DNA of 64,000 nt from Dietzia lutea (GCF_003096075.1 NZ_CP015449.1:186001-250000), one strand, 5' to 3'. Positions 1-7,891 are shown, counted from the stretch's first letter. The notes: generated from the letters alone by a model not told the origin. Made by a program: numbers and translations.

Positions 1-372
1 TGATATCTGATCCGCATCGATGAAACCCGGTGTTGCGGGGACTCCAGCATTCGCCGTGACGGCCCGGACGCCAGCCCACCTGGTCGCACCACGCGGAGAG
101 AGTAGGCGGCACTTACTTGTCATAAGGTCTGGATATTGGCCTGGCCAATTGCGTCATGCCAAGACGCAGCGTGCCCGATGGAGAGCTTCTGGGGGATCTG
201 GACCGGCACCTTGCACGCACAAGAGATTGTTGGGTGAGGGGTGAGCAGTCAGCCGCCCCTGCCACTGTCAACAACGTTCTGGCATAGCCAGGACGTTGGT
301 AACCCGACCACGGTGGCCCGGGGCATGAGGCTCCGTGGGCGACGAGAACTGCGAGTCGTGAATCTTGGGCGC
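1..372. other. No gene recognised
   Basis: Several short open frames cross this stretch on both strands. None has a convincing ribosome-binding site, a recognisable domain or natural protein composition. It lies just 3' of the WhiB-like gene. Confidence 0.5.
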
Positions 373-651
373 TCAACCGGTCCGGTGACGGCCCGCCATC
401 GCGTTTCGCTCGGATTCAGTGGTCCCGCCCCAGACGCCGTAGAGCTCCTTGGATTCCATGGCGAACTGCCGGCAGGTCTCGAAGACGGGACAGACCGCGC
501 ACACGGTCTTCGCCTTCTCTTCCTTGCGGCGACGCTCCCCCTTGGACTCGTCCTCCGCGCCATAGAAGAGGTCCTCCTGACCGATGCAGGCCGCGCTATC
601 GCGCCATGACCAGAAGTCCGACGTCGGTTCAAGGTTTCTATACCGGGGCAC
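373..651 (-). CDS. WhiB-family Fe-S transcriptional regulator (copy A)
   Basis: A 92-aa protein starting at GTG 651. It has the WhiB pattern: one Cys near residue 22 (AACIG), then a CxxCxxxxxC cluster (CAVCPVFETC) that together would bind a [4Fe-4S] cluster. The YGVWGG turn and a basic C-terminal tail (AGRHRTG), the usual DNA-contacting part, follow. WhiB proteins bind sigma factor and DNA and respond to redox or nitric oxide. The gene is a close paralogue of the one at 29774-30052, and resemblance extends into the upstream DNA (a shared gagccctgat core). It is monocistronic as far as can be seen. The family is certain; the target genes are unknown. Confidence 0.92.
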   Translation of the reverse strand: MPRYRNLEPTSDFWSWRDSAACIGQEDLFYGAEDESKGERRRKEEKAKTVCAVCPVFETCRQFAMESKELYGVWGGTTESERNAMAGRHRTG

Positions 652-1236
652 TCAATCTCCATCCGCGGCGCTGAAGTGCTCTGCAATGAGCCCTGATAGT
701 CCAGTCACGTGGTCAACCCCATTCTCTCACCCGCGGTGTTGGTCCCGTGTCGACACTCGCCCGTAGCCCTTCTCATGGTCTTGGCGTACCGGTATCGAGC
801 CTTCGCGGGACAGTGGAGTAGACACGAGTTCGGACACCGGTGACCTGGGGAAACGCGTCGGTGCCGCGTGTCCCACAATCGATCGTTATCGGGAGCGCGC
901 ACCCGCATGAGAGGAGTTGTTCCCGAGGAGAGGCGGCCTGGGGCGGTTGGCCCTGCGCCTCGCATGCTTCAAAGAACTGGGATGGTCGCTACGGCTCCTG
1001 GCAGCGGAGCGCAGGAATCAACTAAGGTCCGCGGGCTGCGATGCCTGGAAGCGCTGTTCTCTCCTGAGAGATCGCGTTCTCACGGTTAGGCTCGGCGCGA
1101 TGTTCGCCCGGCAAGCGCCGGGGTAGCTTTTCGGCGGTGAAGTAAGTACTGGCAGGGCGCTTTTTCTGGCCTTTGGGCCGGGCATCTTCGGTCTCGCGCG
1201 GCACGCTCCGGGACGCCGAGCCCGATGGCGGTCCCG
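652..1236. other. Intergenic, no gene recognised
   Basis: About 585 bp between the WhiB-like gene and the membrane protein. Short frames exist on both strands, but none has a credible start signal or domain. The first part presumably holds the WhiB promoter. Confidence 0.5.
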
Positions 1237-2391
1237 TCAGTCCCTCACCTCGTCGTTACCGCTGTCTCCGTCGCCGCGTTCTGTGCCGTCGCCGTCGTCG
1301 TGATCGTCGTGCTCTCGCTCGATCCGTTTGCGCTCTTCCTGCTCGGAGCCGTCGGATTCATAATTCTGGAACATCGTGCGTCTCTCGTGCCACCGTAGGC
1401 TGTAGGTGGCTCCGCGGACGGTGTCCTCGTCGTCGAAGTTCGAGCCGAGCGCGCCGGCGAACGCGCCGAGACTACTGGCCAGCCAGGCCAGGTGAACGTA
1501 GTCGAGCACGTTGACGGGTCGGCCGAGTTGGGTCTCGAGATAGCCGGCGTCCATTACGGCGACCGCGAGCAGGAACATGGCGACCAGCAGGCCGAAATAC
1601 ATGATGCCCACGCCGGTCCCGACGGTCAGCACGGTGGCCGCGTTGTCCATCCGCCGATTTCCCGGGGTGAGCTCGTCGTCGGAGCGGGTCCACAGTCCGT
1701 TGCGCAGGATGAGCCAGGCCACGAGCGTGAGGACGCCCATCGCGCTGATCAGAAGCAGGCGGAGCGGGTGCAGCGCCACCGCGAGGGAGGCGACGCTGCC
1801 GTAGAAGATGCCGAAGGCGCCGCTGCCCGCTCCGGCGGCCACGACACCGGACAACGCCGTCACCATGCGGGTGGGTCTGTTGTTGAGCACCATGCCCGCG
1901 AGCAACCGCATCTCGCTGACGAAACCGGATCTGTCCGCGCGGGGAAGCCCGTCGGTGCCGGGCGCACCCAGTCCGTCCTGGTGGGCGCCCGAACGCACCA
2001 GGTGCAGGGCCAGCGCCCGGACCTTCGAGCGCACCCGGACGACGCCGAGAACGGGCAGGCTCAGCAGAGCCGCGGCGGTCGAGACGCTGACGTCGTACAG
2101 CATGGGGGCACCGTCGGGTCGGGTGGGCAGATCGGTCAGGTAGAGCACGAAGTCCCACCCGTGCTGCTGCAACAACCGGGGCGCGTGCTCGGTGAGCCGG
2201 ATCTCGCCGTCTGGTCCGAGCGGGAGGGTCTCCTGGTCGACCTCCACCCGCCACCGACCCCCGAGTTCGCTCGTCAGGTCGTCGGAGAGGTCGTCCGCGA
2301 TCGCCTCCGCGACCCTGCGGGGTACGCCGGGGTCGGCCATGAGGCCGACGATCGCGCAGGACTCGGAGTCGGACAATGTCTGCTCGTCCAC
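1237..2391 (-). CDS. Hypothetical four-helix membrane protein with acidic tail
   Basis: I do not recognise the family. With a GTG start at 2391 the protein has 384 residues. The N-terminal ~170 residues are soluble and mixed. The middle holds about four hydrophobic segments (for example VTALSGVVAAGAGSGAFGIF, LLLISAMGVLTLVAWLIL, VGIMYFGLLVAMFLLAVAVM and the stretch around HLAWLASSLGAFAGALGS). The last ~40 residues are highly charged and rich in Asp, Glu, His and Gly (EHDDHDDGDG), which could bind metal. The frame is open further upstream to 2577, but that part is Arg-rich and unlikely. The start is uncertain: GTG 2391 and ATG 2340 are both possible. Adjacent to a toxin-antitoxin pair; no operon partner is evident. 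Confidence 0.65.
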   Translation of the reverse strand: MDEQTLSDSESCAIVGLMADPGVPRRVAEAIADDLSDDLTSELGGRWRVEVDQETLPLGPDGEIRLTEHAPRLLQQHGWDFVLYLTDLPTRPDGAPMLYDVSVSTAAALLSLPVLGVVRVRSKVRALALHLVRSGAHQDGLGAPGTDGLPRADRSGFVSEMRLLAGMVLNNRPTRMVTALSGVVAAGAGSGAFGIFYGSVASLAVALHPLRLLLISAMGVLTLVAWLILRNGLWTRSDDELTPGNRRMDNAATVLTVGTGVGIMYFGLLVAMFLLAVAVMDAGYLETQLGRPVNVLDYVHLAWLASSLGAFAGALGSNFDDEDTVRGATYSLRWHERRTMFQNYESDGSEQEERKRIEREHDDHDDGDGTERGDGDSGNDEVRD

Positions 2392-2678
2392 CCCACCATC
2401 ATGCGGTCTCGTCGTCGCCGTGCGGGGAAATCGGTTTCCGGCGACGCGGTCTCGAGGGGCGATACGGCACGTCGGCCCCCGTAGAAGGGCTTCCCCGCCC
2501 GGAGTTGCGGCCTCCGCGAGAGGATCACCAGCACGAGCCCCCGCACGCCAGCGCCAAGACCCCGCCCGCCGTGACAAGCGGATTTACGTCTTGCTTCGGG
2601 TGCGCTTGCCGGGTGGCCCAGACACATCCGAGGGCTGTTCAGCCACCGCGCCCACCAGTCCGGGTGATGCAGCTCAGG

Positions 2679-2942
2679 TCAGCGGTAGTTTTCGCTGCGA
2701 TGTTGGACCTCGATAACAAGTACGACTAGTCGGCCGAACTGAATGTCGCAGACCAGGCGGTAGTCGCCCACGCGGTAGACCCAGAACCCGGCTCGGTTCG
2801 CCGTCAGCGGCTTGCCCATGTCGGTCGGGTCGGCGAGGGCCTCTACTTCTCTGAGCTTTTTGACGATCCGCTGGGCGGTGGGTTTGTCGAGCTTGCGTAA
2901 CGCCTTGCGGGCGTCATCGTCTAGCTCAATCTGCCAGGTCAA
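2679..2942 (-). CDS. RelE/ParE-family toxin
   Basis: An 87-residue protein with the compact RelE fold signature: an N-terminal strand, a helix rich in Lys and Arg (ARKALRKLDKPTAQRIVKKL), then the strand run WVYRVGDYRLVCDI and VVLVIEVQHRSENYR. RelE toxins cleave mRNA on the ribosome. The basic residues in the helix and the terminal HRSENYR fit an active toxin of this family. It overlaps the 3' end of the antitoxin gene by 17 bp, the usual coupled order antitoxin then toxin. No lesion is seen, so the module looks functional. Confidence 0.88.
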   Translation of the reverse strand: MTWQIELDDDARKALRKLDKPTAQRIVKKLREVEALADPTDMGKPLTANRAGFWVYRVGDYRLVCDIQFGRLVVLVIEVQHRSENYR

Positions 2943-3153
2943 GCTCTGCCTCTACTTCGTCCAGAGAGTAGGTCCGGCGGCGACCGGCCCGAATGTCGGC
3001 GACCTTCTCCTCCAGCTTGGCCTCCCATTCCAGCCGCTCGATGTTCTCTTCCAGTAGCGAGCGTAGATAGTGACTCTTCGGGCGCCCGGTTCCCTTCGCC
3101 ACGCGGGCCAGTCGTTCTTCCAGGTCCTTCGGTAAGCGAACTGTTGTGGTCAT
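2926..3153 (-). CDS. RelB-type ribbon-helix-helix antitoxin
   Basis: A 75-aa protein from ATG 3153, chosen because an AGGAGGT-type ribosome-binding site lies about 7 bp upstream. A longer frame to 3267 has no such site. The N-terminus (TTTVRLPKDLEERLARVA) is a typical ribbon-helix-helix DNA-binding strand and helix. The acidic C-terminal half (EWEAKLEEKVADIRAG and SLDEVEAELDLAD) would wrap the toxin. It overlaps the toxin gene by 17 bp, so the pair is translationally coupled. The complex probably represses its own promoter through the palindrome at 3191-3202. Confidence 0.87.
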   Translation of the reverse strand: MTTTVRLPKDLEERLARVAKGTGRPKSHYLRSLLEENIERLEWEAKLEEKVADIRAGRRRTYSLDEVEAELDLAD

Positions 3154-3190
3154 ATCCTGCACCTCCTGTGGTTCAGTGTAATACAGACGG

Positions 3191-3202
3191 TGCACTAGTG
3201 CA
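3191..3202. promoter_or_regulatory. Candidate RelBE operator palindrome
   Basis: TGCACTAGTGCA is a perfect 12-bp palindrome 38-49 bp upstream of the antitoxin ATG. A possible -10 (TACACT on the minus strand) lies between the two, so the palindrome falls near the -35 position. This is the expected place for autorepression by a RelB-RelE complex. The operator role is inferred. Confidence 0.45.
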
Positions 3203-3325
3203 GTTCTCCGCAGCAGCGGGGCCGAGCGGCAGCTCGCCGCCGCCCACCGGTGGTACACCTCGCCCACGATGGACTGAGGCGCTGGAAATCAGGAAGCCGA
3301 GGCCCAAAAAGGTATTCGGCCGTCG

Positions 3326-4306
3326 TCAGGCGGTGGGGACCTGCCTCTGCGGGATCTCGGGCAGCAGTGCCACCACCACGTCGTAGACCTTCCAGTCGAT
3401 TTCGAGGAGCCTCTCGCGGAGGTCGGCCAGGTCCTGCGCCGTCGGTTCGGCACGGGAGTGGGGCACCACGAAGACTTCCACATGGAAAACCTGCCCCTGG
3501 TCGCGGACGCGGCTGGCCGCCTGCGCGACCCAGTCAACGTCAGCCACGTGCCGCTCGACCTCTTCGATCAGGGGGTGCGGCTTCTCCTCATCGAATGTGC
3601 GGGCGCGCTTGTCCATGAGGCCACCGAGCGTCGCTCGTAGGTTCTTGACGCCGTCGGAGATGATGGACGTCGACACGGCGATCGCAGCTGCGGCGTCCGC
3701 CCACCACAATCCGTACCCGACGCCAAGGACGCCGATCATCGTGGCGACCGACGTCATCCAGTCGGCCTTGTTCATGTCCGCGTCGGCGTAAAGCACCTTA
3801 TTGTGCAGGATTCGCGCGTACTTCATTTTGATGGGCGCCAGGATGAACGACGGTATGCCGAAGATGCCGATCACGATGATCATCAACCAGCCGGACCAAA
3901 ACTCGACGCCGAACAACACGGTCAGTCCGATCGGCGGGCGTTCCCCTGCGATCAGCCCCATTGCCGAGTGGACCAGAAGAAAAAGTCCCATCCCGAGTAG
4001 AGCGACGCTCGCCACCAACTGGCCGACTCCGATTGACCGGTGTCGGCCGTAGGGATAGTCCCTGGAGCGGATGGCGCGGATGGCCCGGATGGAGACGAGG
4101 AACGCGATTGGCGGGAGCAGGGCGAGTGCATCCTCCGCCCACGAGACTCTCATCGCCTGGGACTGCCCGGCTACGAGGCCGATAATGATGACGTCCACGA
4201 CGAGGATGCCGATCGCGATCCACTCGATCCGGATGGCTCTGCGGAGGGCGTCGCGCTGTTCGGCGGGCATGTCCTCCCGCCGATGCCTGCGGTCGTTGTC
4301 GACCAT
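3326..4306 (-). CDS. Cation diffusion facilitator family transporter (copy 1)
   Basis: A 326-aa membrane protein with about six hydrophobic segments and a cytoplasmic C-terminal domain of ~95 residues containing the ferredoxin-like part VFHVEVFVVPHS. CDF proteins export divalent metals in exchange for protons. It belongs to a divergent group. The usual His/Asp metal ligands of helix 2 and helix 5 are not obvious: the corresponding stretches read QAMRVSWAEDALALL and ADADMNKADWMTS. It is paralogous over its whole length to the protein at 14895-15887. In both places a short solute-binding lipoprotein lies immediately upstream on the same strand; here the gap is about 130 bp. The substrate is unknown. 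Confidence 0.85.
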   Translation of the reverse strand: MVDNDRRHRREDMPAEQRDALRRAIRIEWIAIGILVVDVIIIGLVAGQSQAMRVSWAEDALALLPPIAFLVSIRAIRAIRSRDYPYGRHRSIGVGQLVASVALLGMGLFLLVHSAMGLIAGERPPIGLTVLFGVEFWSGWLMIIVIGIFGIPSFILAPIKMKYARILHNKVLYADADMNKADWMTSVATMIGVLGVGYGLWWADAAAAIAVSTSIISDGVKNLRATLGGLMDKRARTFDEEKPHPLIEEVERHVADVDWVAQAASRVRDQGQVFHVEVFVVPHSRAEPTAQDLADLRERLLEIDWKVYDVVVALLPEIPQRQVPTA

Positions 4307-4438
4307 GTGCTCTGCACCTTCTTCTGCCGGACTGCTTTGATCCCTATGCCGGGACTGTCTCGACCGGATCTTTGATGTTCGGGGGTCCTGGCTGCCGGCA
4401 CCACGACGGCCATCGCGGATACTTATGTGGTTGTTGCG

Positions 4439-4918
4439 TCATATTTCACCGTGCTCGTGGGCGAGGTGGCGCTCGAGCGCGATCATTAGAGCGTTTTCTC
4501 CCAGCGGGACTCCCATGACCATGTCGTCGGTCTGTCCGTCTTTGGTGGCAACGGCGGCATACGAGCGGGTCAACGCCATCTTGTCGGACCAGGGAGCGGA
4601 GGAGGTGAGGCCGCCGATGACCACGTCGAGTTCGCCCTCCTTGATCGCGTCGGCGAGCACGCTCTCGGGGCCGATATGCCATTCGATCTCGGCACCGATT
4701 TTCTCCGCGAACCCCTCGATCAGGTCCGCCTCCCTGCCGGTGACTCCGCCGTCAGGCCCGACGAAAGTCCACGGAGGGTGCTCCGATACCCCGACGGCGA
4801 GGGTGCCATTCTGCGCCCGGTCAAGGGCACCATCGGCGTCAGCGGGGATTGAACTGCATCCAGCCAACAAGATCGCGGGCAGACCGACGATAGCTTTCTG
4901 ACGCCAGGAGCCATTCAA
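4439..4918 (-). CDS. Short extracellular solute-binding lipoprotein (copy 1)
   Basis: With a TTG start at 4918 the product is 159 aa, matching the 161-aa paralogue at 15887-16372. It has a signal peptide ending in the lipobox LAGC, so it should be a membrane-anchored lipoprotein. The rest resembles the first lobe of family-3 amino-acid-binding proteins (GTLAVGVSEHPPWTFV, then VTGREADLIEGFAEKIGAEI and DVVIGGLTSS). Such proteins usually run to 250 aa or more, so this is about half. The frame is open to 4999, but homology to the paralogue starts at the TTG, and the DNA upstream belongs to a repeat found again at 26.5 kb. It precedes a CDF transporter gene. Confidence 0.75.
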   Translation of the reverse strand: MNGSWRQKAIVGLPAILLAGCSSIPADADGALDRAQNGTLAVGVSEHPPWTFVGPDGGVTGREADLIEGFAEKIGAEIEWHIGPESVLADAIKEGELDVVIGGLTSSAPWSDKMALTRSYAAVATKDGQTDDMVMGVPLGENALMIALERHLAHEHGEI

Positions 4919-4919
4919 G

Positions 4920-5040
4920 ATGTGTTGTCTCTTCTCGTCAGTCGGATCGGGCTGGGAGGCCACAGATCGAGGATCTGTCCTGCACGGTATCGGCGGCACT
5001 TCTGGTCACACGTGGAGGGACACACTCAGACGGAGATCGG
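4920..5040. repeat. Dispersed ~121-bp repeat, copy A
   Basis: This stretch closely matches 26527-26649 in the same orientation. Both copies share the run tctcttctcgtc near one end and the dyad acagatc-gag-gatctgt (here 4962-4978). The copy begins at the start codon of the lipoprotein gene and separates it from the dead ChaB gene. In the paralogous operon at 16.4 kb the two genes overlap with no spacer. It may be an inserted element or a copied promoter region. Confidence 0.7.
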
Positions 5041-5112
5041 CGCCCTGATCTCGCCAAGACCGGCACCCTGGTGTCGGCGTGAGGGTGCGAATGCGGGGCA
5101 TGCAGATGCCTC

Positions 5113-5501
5113 CTAGATTCGTAGCGCCTCGACGAGTTCGTCCTTACTCATATCCGAGCGGCCCTTGATGTCGAGCTTTTGCGCCTGCTCGTAGAGGTGG
5201 TCCTTGCTTGCGTTGGCATCGACGCCGCCCTTCGATTCGCCTGAGGGCCGCGGCCCTCCACTCCTTGACCGTGCGTCGGACTGTCCCGACGACTTCTTGG
5301 GTTCCCAGTGGTCGCCGACCTTTTCGTGAGTGTGCTTGACCGCCCCCTCGCGGTGCGAGCTGCACGGGACTCGTCGTTGTACTCATTCTCGGCGGAGTCG
5401 TAAGCCTTGGAGAAGGAGTCCTTCGCCTTCTGGTCGCTTCGTTGCAGCGTCGAAGGTAGCTCTCTATCTTTGGCGTTTCCGTCGCTATCGGTCTTCGCCG
5501 T
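5113..5501 (-). pseudogene. Broken ChaB/Rho_N-domain gene
   Basis: The minus strand encodes a protein similar to 16372-16803, split over frames. The start region (AKTDSDGNAKD, then ELPSTLQRSDQKAKDSF) is clear, but the expected ATG is ACG at 5501-5499. Around 5340-5360 the frame shifts. The C-terminal Rho_N part (SDMSKDELVEALRI, ending at 5113) is again recognisable in another frame. Its intact paralogue sits in the same relative place upstream of a lipoprotein and CDF gene, so this is the decayed first gene of a second copy of that operon. Confidence 0.8.
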
Positions 5502-5886
5502 AACGACTCCTTCCCAATTACGGCTAGGCAGGTACGACCGACTTACCGACTCGGACGGGCCAGGCGCGTAGCGGTTGGTCTCTGGGGTGATCGGTTCTTC
5601 ATTTCTTCATGCTCGGCCTCGCCGCGGTTCTCGCCCGTCGTAGACCTGAGGGTCCTGTGTCCTACGTGCTCATGAGCGCATCGATCTTGGAGTGCGGAGC
5701 TGATCAGTAGTTAGGTGTTGGAGAACTACGAATCGGTCCGCTGACTGCCCCGCGATAATGACCGTTGCGTGACGAACGCCGGTCGCGCCACGTAGTTCGC
5801 GGTGGGCGATGGTGAACTGGGTGAAGGCCCCCCTCGCGGCCGTCCTTGCCGTGGAGCAGATGCGAGCCAGCCAGCGGGGGAGCGAA
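5502..5886. other. Intergenic, no gene recognised
   Basis: About 385 bp between the ChaB pseudogene and the 83-aa gene. No open frame with a ribosome-binding site or family resemblance was found on either strand. Confidence 0.45.
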
Positions 5887-6138
5887 CTAGTTGGCTCCCT
5901 GCTGCGGGCTGGTCTGGTCGGTTCCACCGCCGAGGGCTTTGAGAAACTCGTGGCACTTCTTGGCGCGCGCAGAGTCTTCTGCCATCACCTGCTCGAAGAA
6001 CTCAGCGATGTCGTCCTTGCCGGCGTTGCGCGCGTCACGCACGTACTGGCCGTAGTCATGTCCTGCCTTGAGCGAGTGGTACTGCACCGAGACCAGATCG
6101 AACGTGACATCGTCGAATCCTGTTTCTCCTGTTGCCAT
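5887..6138 (-). CDS. Conserved 83-aa acidic helical protein (copy 1)
   Basis: The start is ATG 6138, preceded at the right distance by AGGAGG. The 83-aa product begins MATGETGFDDVTFDLVSVQY and continues with a long helical region rich in Asp, Glu, Lys and His (HSLKAGHDYGQYVRDARNAG and DIAEFFEQVMAEDSARAKKC). Spacing of His, Glu and Asp recalls ferritin-like helices, but the protein is too short for a four-helix bundle unless it dimerises. I know no function. A nearly identical gene lies at 27744-27995, and conservation continues about 70 bp upstream, so promoter and leader were copied with it. Confidence 0.82.
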   Translation of the reverse strand: MATGETGFDDVTFDLVSVQYHSLKAGHDYGQYVRDARNAGKDDIAEFFEQVMAEDSARAKKCHEFLKALGGGTDQTSPQQGAN

Positions 6139-6404
6139 GGTCAGTCCTCCTTCGTTGATGCTGTCGATGTCGGCCACCCTAGGACGCAAGCCAGGCCGAT
6201 GCATCCGCTCAGAGATGTCGTCGACGGCCTAGTGGGGTTTGCGGTAGTCCGTTGCCGCTTGCCAGAGATTGGCGATTCGCAGCACCCACCACTTATAACA
6301 AACAGCGCGCAGCGGCACCGCTTTGCGGAGGCCGTGCAGGTGGCTGTCCGGGTGAGGATCGTCGCGATCTTGCGCGATGGTGCTTGCTGGCGTTAACATC
6401 AGCT

Positions 6405-6742
6405 TCGAGTTCAGCAGCGGGCTCTCGATGTTCTCCGTGGAGATTAATCGTGAAGCATTCGTTGCATGTCCTGATCCGGGTGGGGTCTCATCCGGGGCCC
6501 GTGCGCGTCGAGGCGGAGGGCTGCCTGACGGCCGCCAGCGCCACTGACCTCATCCGCATCATCGATCATGGTGCCCGCCTCGACGGCTGCAGCCGGGTAT
6601 GGGTGGACCTGTTCAGTCTCGACCACATGGACCTGTCCGGGGTCGCGGCGCTCAAAGATCACGCCCGGCGCCATCAGGCTGTGGCCCCGCATTTGCCGCG
6701 GCTCGAGATCTTCGCCCCCACGATGCCGCGCCCGTGCGACGC
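6405..6742. repeat. Left arm of 338-bp inverted repeat
   Basis: Matches 9632-9969 in inverted orientation. I saw one mismatch, close to the inner end. It includes about 45 bp of leader and roughly the first 97 codons of a STAS-domain gene. The two arms enclose 2.9 kb of genes. Confidence 0.88.
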
Positions 6743-6803
6743 CGCCGTCTGCGTCCACCCGTTTGCCGGCACTGATTTTTCAGTTGCGGCAGTGACCCGA
6801 TGA
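6450..6803 (+). CDS. STAS-domain protein A
   Basis: 117 aa from a GTG start at 6450 with GGAG about 7 bp upstream. It follows the STAS pattern of anti-sigma-factor antagonists: strand-turn PVRVEAEGCLTAASATDLI, then VWVDLFSLDHMDLSGVAALK, where the usual phosphorylatable Ser lies in the LSG turn. Such proteins act in partner-switching control of sigma factors. The first ~97 residues are the same as in the gene at 9598-9924; the C-terminal tail differs (AVCVHPFAGTDFSVAAVTR). Its stop overlaps the start of the NAD-binding gene (ATGA), so the two are translated together. No kinase or sigma partner is visible nearby. Confidence 0.8.
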   Translation: MKHSLHVLIRVGSHPGPVRVEAEGCLTAASATDLIRIIDHGARLDGCSRVWVDLFSLDHMDLSGVAALKDHARRHQAVAPHLPRLEIFAPTMPRPCDAAVCVHPFAGTDFSVAAVTR

Positions 6804-7591
6804 GCACACCGACCCACCCGCCGGTCGATGCGCCCGGCACGGACACCCCGCCACTGATAATTCCGCGGGCCCCGCGCATGCCCGTCTCCGCCGGCCACGG
6901 GCTGCAGCGAGTGGTCGTCTTCGGAGGCGCCGGCGCGATAGGTCATCGCCTCAGCATCGAGGCGGCTACCCGCGGGCATCACGTCACCGTGGTCACGCGC
7001 TCGTCAGGGCCGCTCCCGCACCGAGCGTGTGCCCGGATCCAGGGCGATATGGCCGAACCCATTGTCGTCGAACATCTGGCCCGCCAGGCTGACGTCGTGG
7101 TCTGCGCGGTCGGCCCGGACACCTCCGGCGGCGGCGCCCGGCCCTTTCGCCGGGTCATGGAGACCGTGATCGACCACCTCGTCGGGACTCGGCTGATCGT
7201 CATCGGGTGCGCGGGCACGCTACTGCGGCCAGACGGACGAGCCATCAACGGTCACCGCCACACCCGGGATCATGCAGAGGTCCTTCAGGATCTGCACCTC
7301 GCTCCGGCGTATGTGAACTGGACATGCCTGACCCCGCCGCCGGTTCTCACCGCCCACCCGCGGACCGGGCAATACCTCACCGGGACACACACCCCAGCTG
7401 GATTGAGTGTCAGCATCGCCGACCTCGCGGTCGCTCTTGTCGACGAGATCGAACTACCAGCCCACCCACGGGCCCGATTCACCGTCGCCGCCCACCCGAG
7501 GACGAACACCCCCACAGGGGCAGCGCACCGCGGTATCACGCCCCGATTAGCGCCCGGCCCGGCTCCAGTGAAGAGCGACCCCACCGAATGA
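6800..7591 (+). CDS. NAD(P)-binding, NmrA/SDR-like protein
   Basis: 263 aa. After a Pro-rich leader comes a Rossmann motif (VVVFGGAGAIGHRLSIEAA), then VTVVTRSSG and a DVVVCAVGPDTS segment typical of atypical SDR or NmrA-like proteins. These bind NAD(P) as sensors or reductases. No classical YxxxK is evident, so a sensor or epimerase-like role is as likely as a reductase. It overlaps the STAS gene by ATGA and lies just inside the left arm of the inverted repeat. Inversion would place it behind a different upstream region. A strong hairpin lies about 190 bp downstream. Confidence 0.75.
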   Translation: MSTPTHPPVDAPGTDTPPLIIPRAPRMPVSAGHGLQRVVVFGGAGAIGHRLSIEAATRGHHVTVVTRSSGPLPHRACARIQGDMAEPIVVEHLARQADVVVCAVGPDTSGGGARPFRRVMETVIDHLVGTRLIVIGCAGTLLRPDGRAINGHRHTRDHAEVLQDLHLAPAYVNWTCLTPPPVLTAHPRTGQYLTGTHTPAGLSVSIADLAVALVDEIELPAHPRARFTVAAHPRTNTPTGAAHRGITPRLAPGPAPVKSDPTE

Positions 7592-7783
7592 TTCACCCAA
7601 CGGCGGGGCGGCGGCGACCCGGGGCTCGAGCAAGACAGATTAACCACGTTGGGGCTCCAGCGCCGGCCCACACTGAGGGGCGCGATATCGAGCACCGGAA
7701 AAGGCCGCTTCGTTCCTCCATCGCCTACGCATCGCCCTCGCCCCGAACACCGCGCCGACAACCTGACACCCGATCGCCATCAG

Positions 7784-7820
7784 GAAGGTTCGAGCACCAT
7801 CCGGGGGTGCTCGAACCTTC
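7784..7820. terminator. Strong hairpin between convergent genes
   Basis: A perfect 15-bp stem (GAAGGTTCGAGCACC and its complement) with a 7-nt loop. It sits between the NAD-binding gene (plus) and the Cys-rich gene (minus), so it can serve both as terminator. There is no U-tract, as is common in actinobacteria. Confidence 0.7.
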
Positions 7821-7891
7821 TGACGTGAACGAGGTCAGGGCAGCGAGACCAGCGGACGCAGGCTGCTACCGCAAAGGGCCAGCGCAAGGCG

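Noticed and set aside
241-609. Plus-strand frame opposite the first WhiB gene
   Set aside because: Antisense to a clear WhiB coding region and without features of its own.
1492-2484. 330-codon plus-strand frame
   Set aside because: Shadow of the minus-strand membrane protein; its composition (Gly, His, Gln, Arg) is that of an antisense frame.
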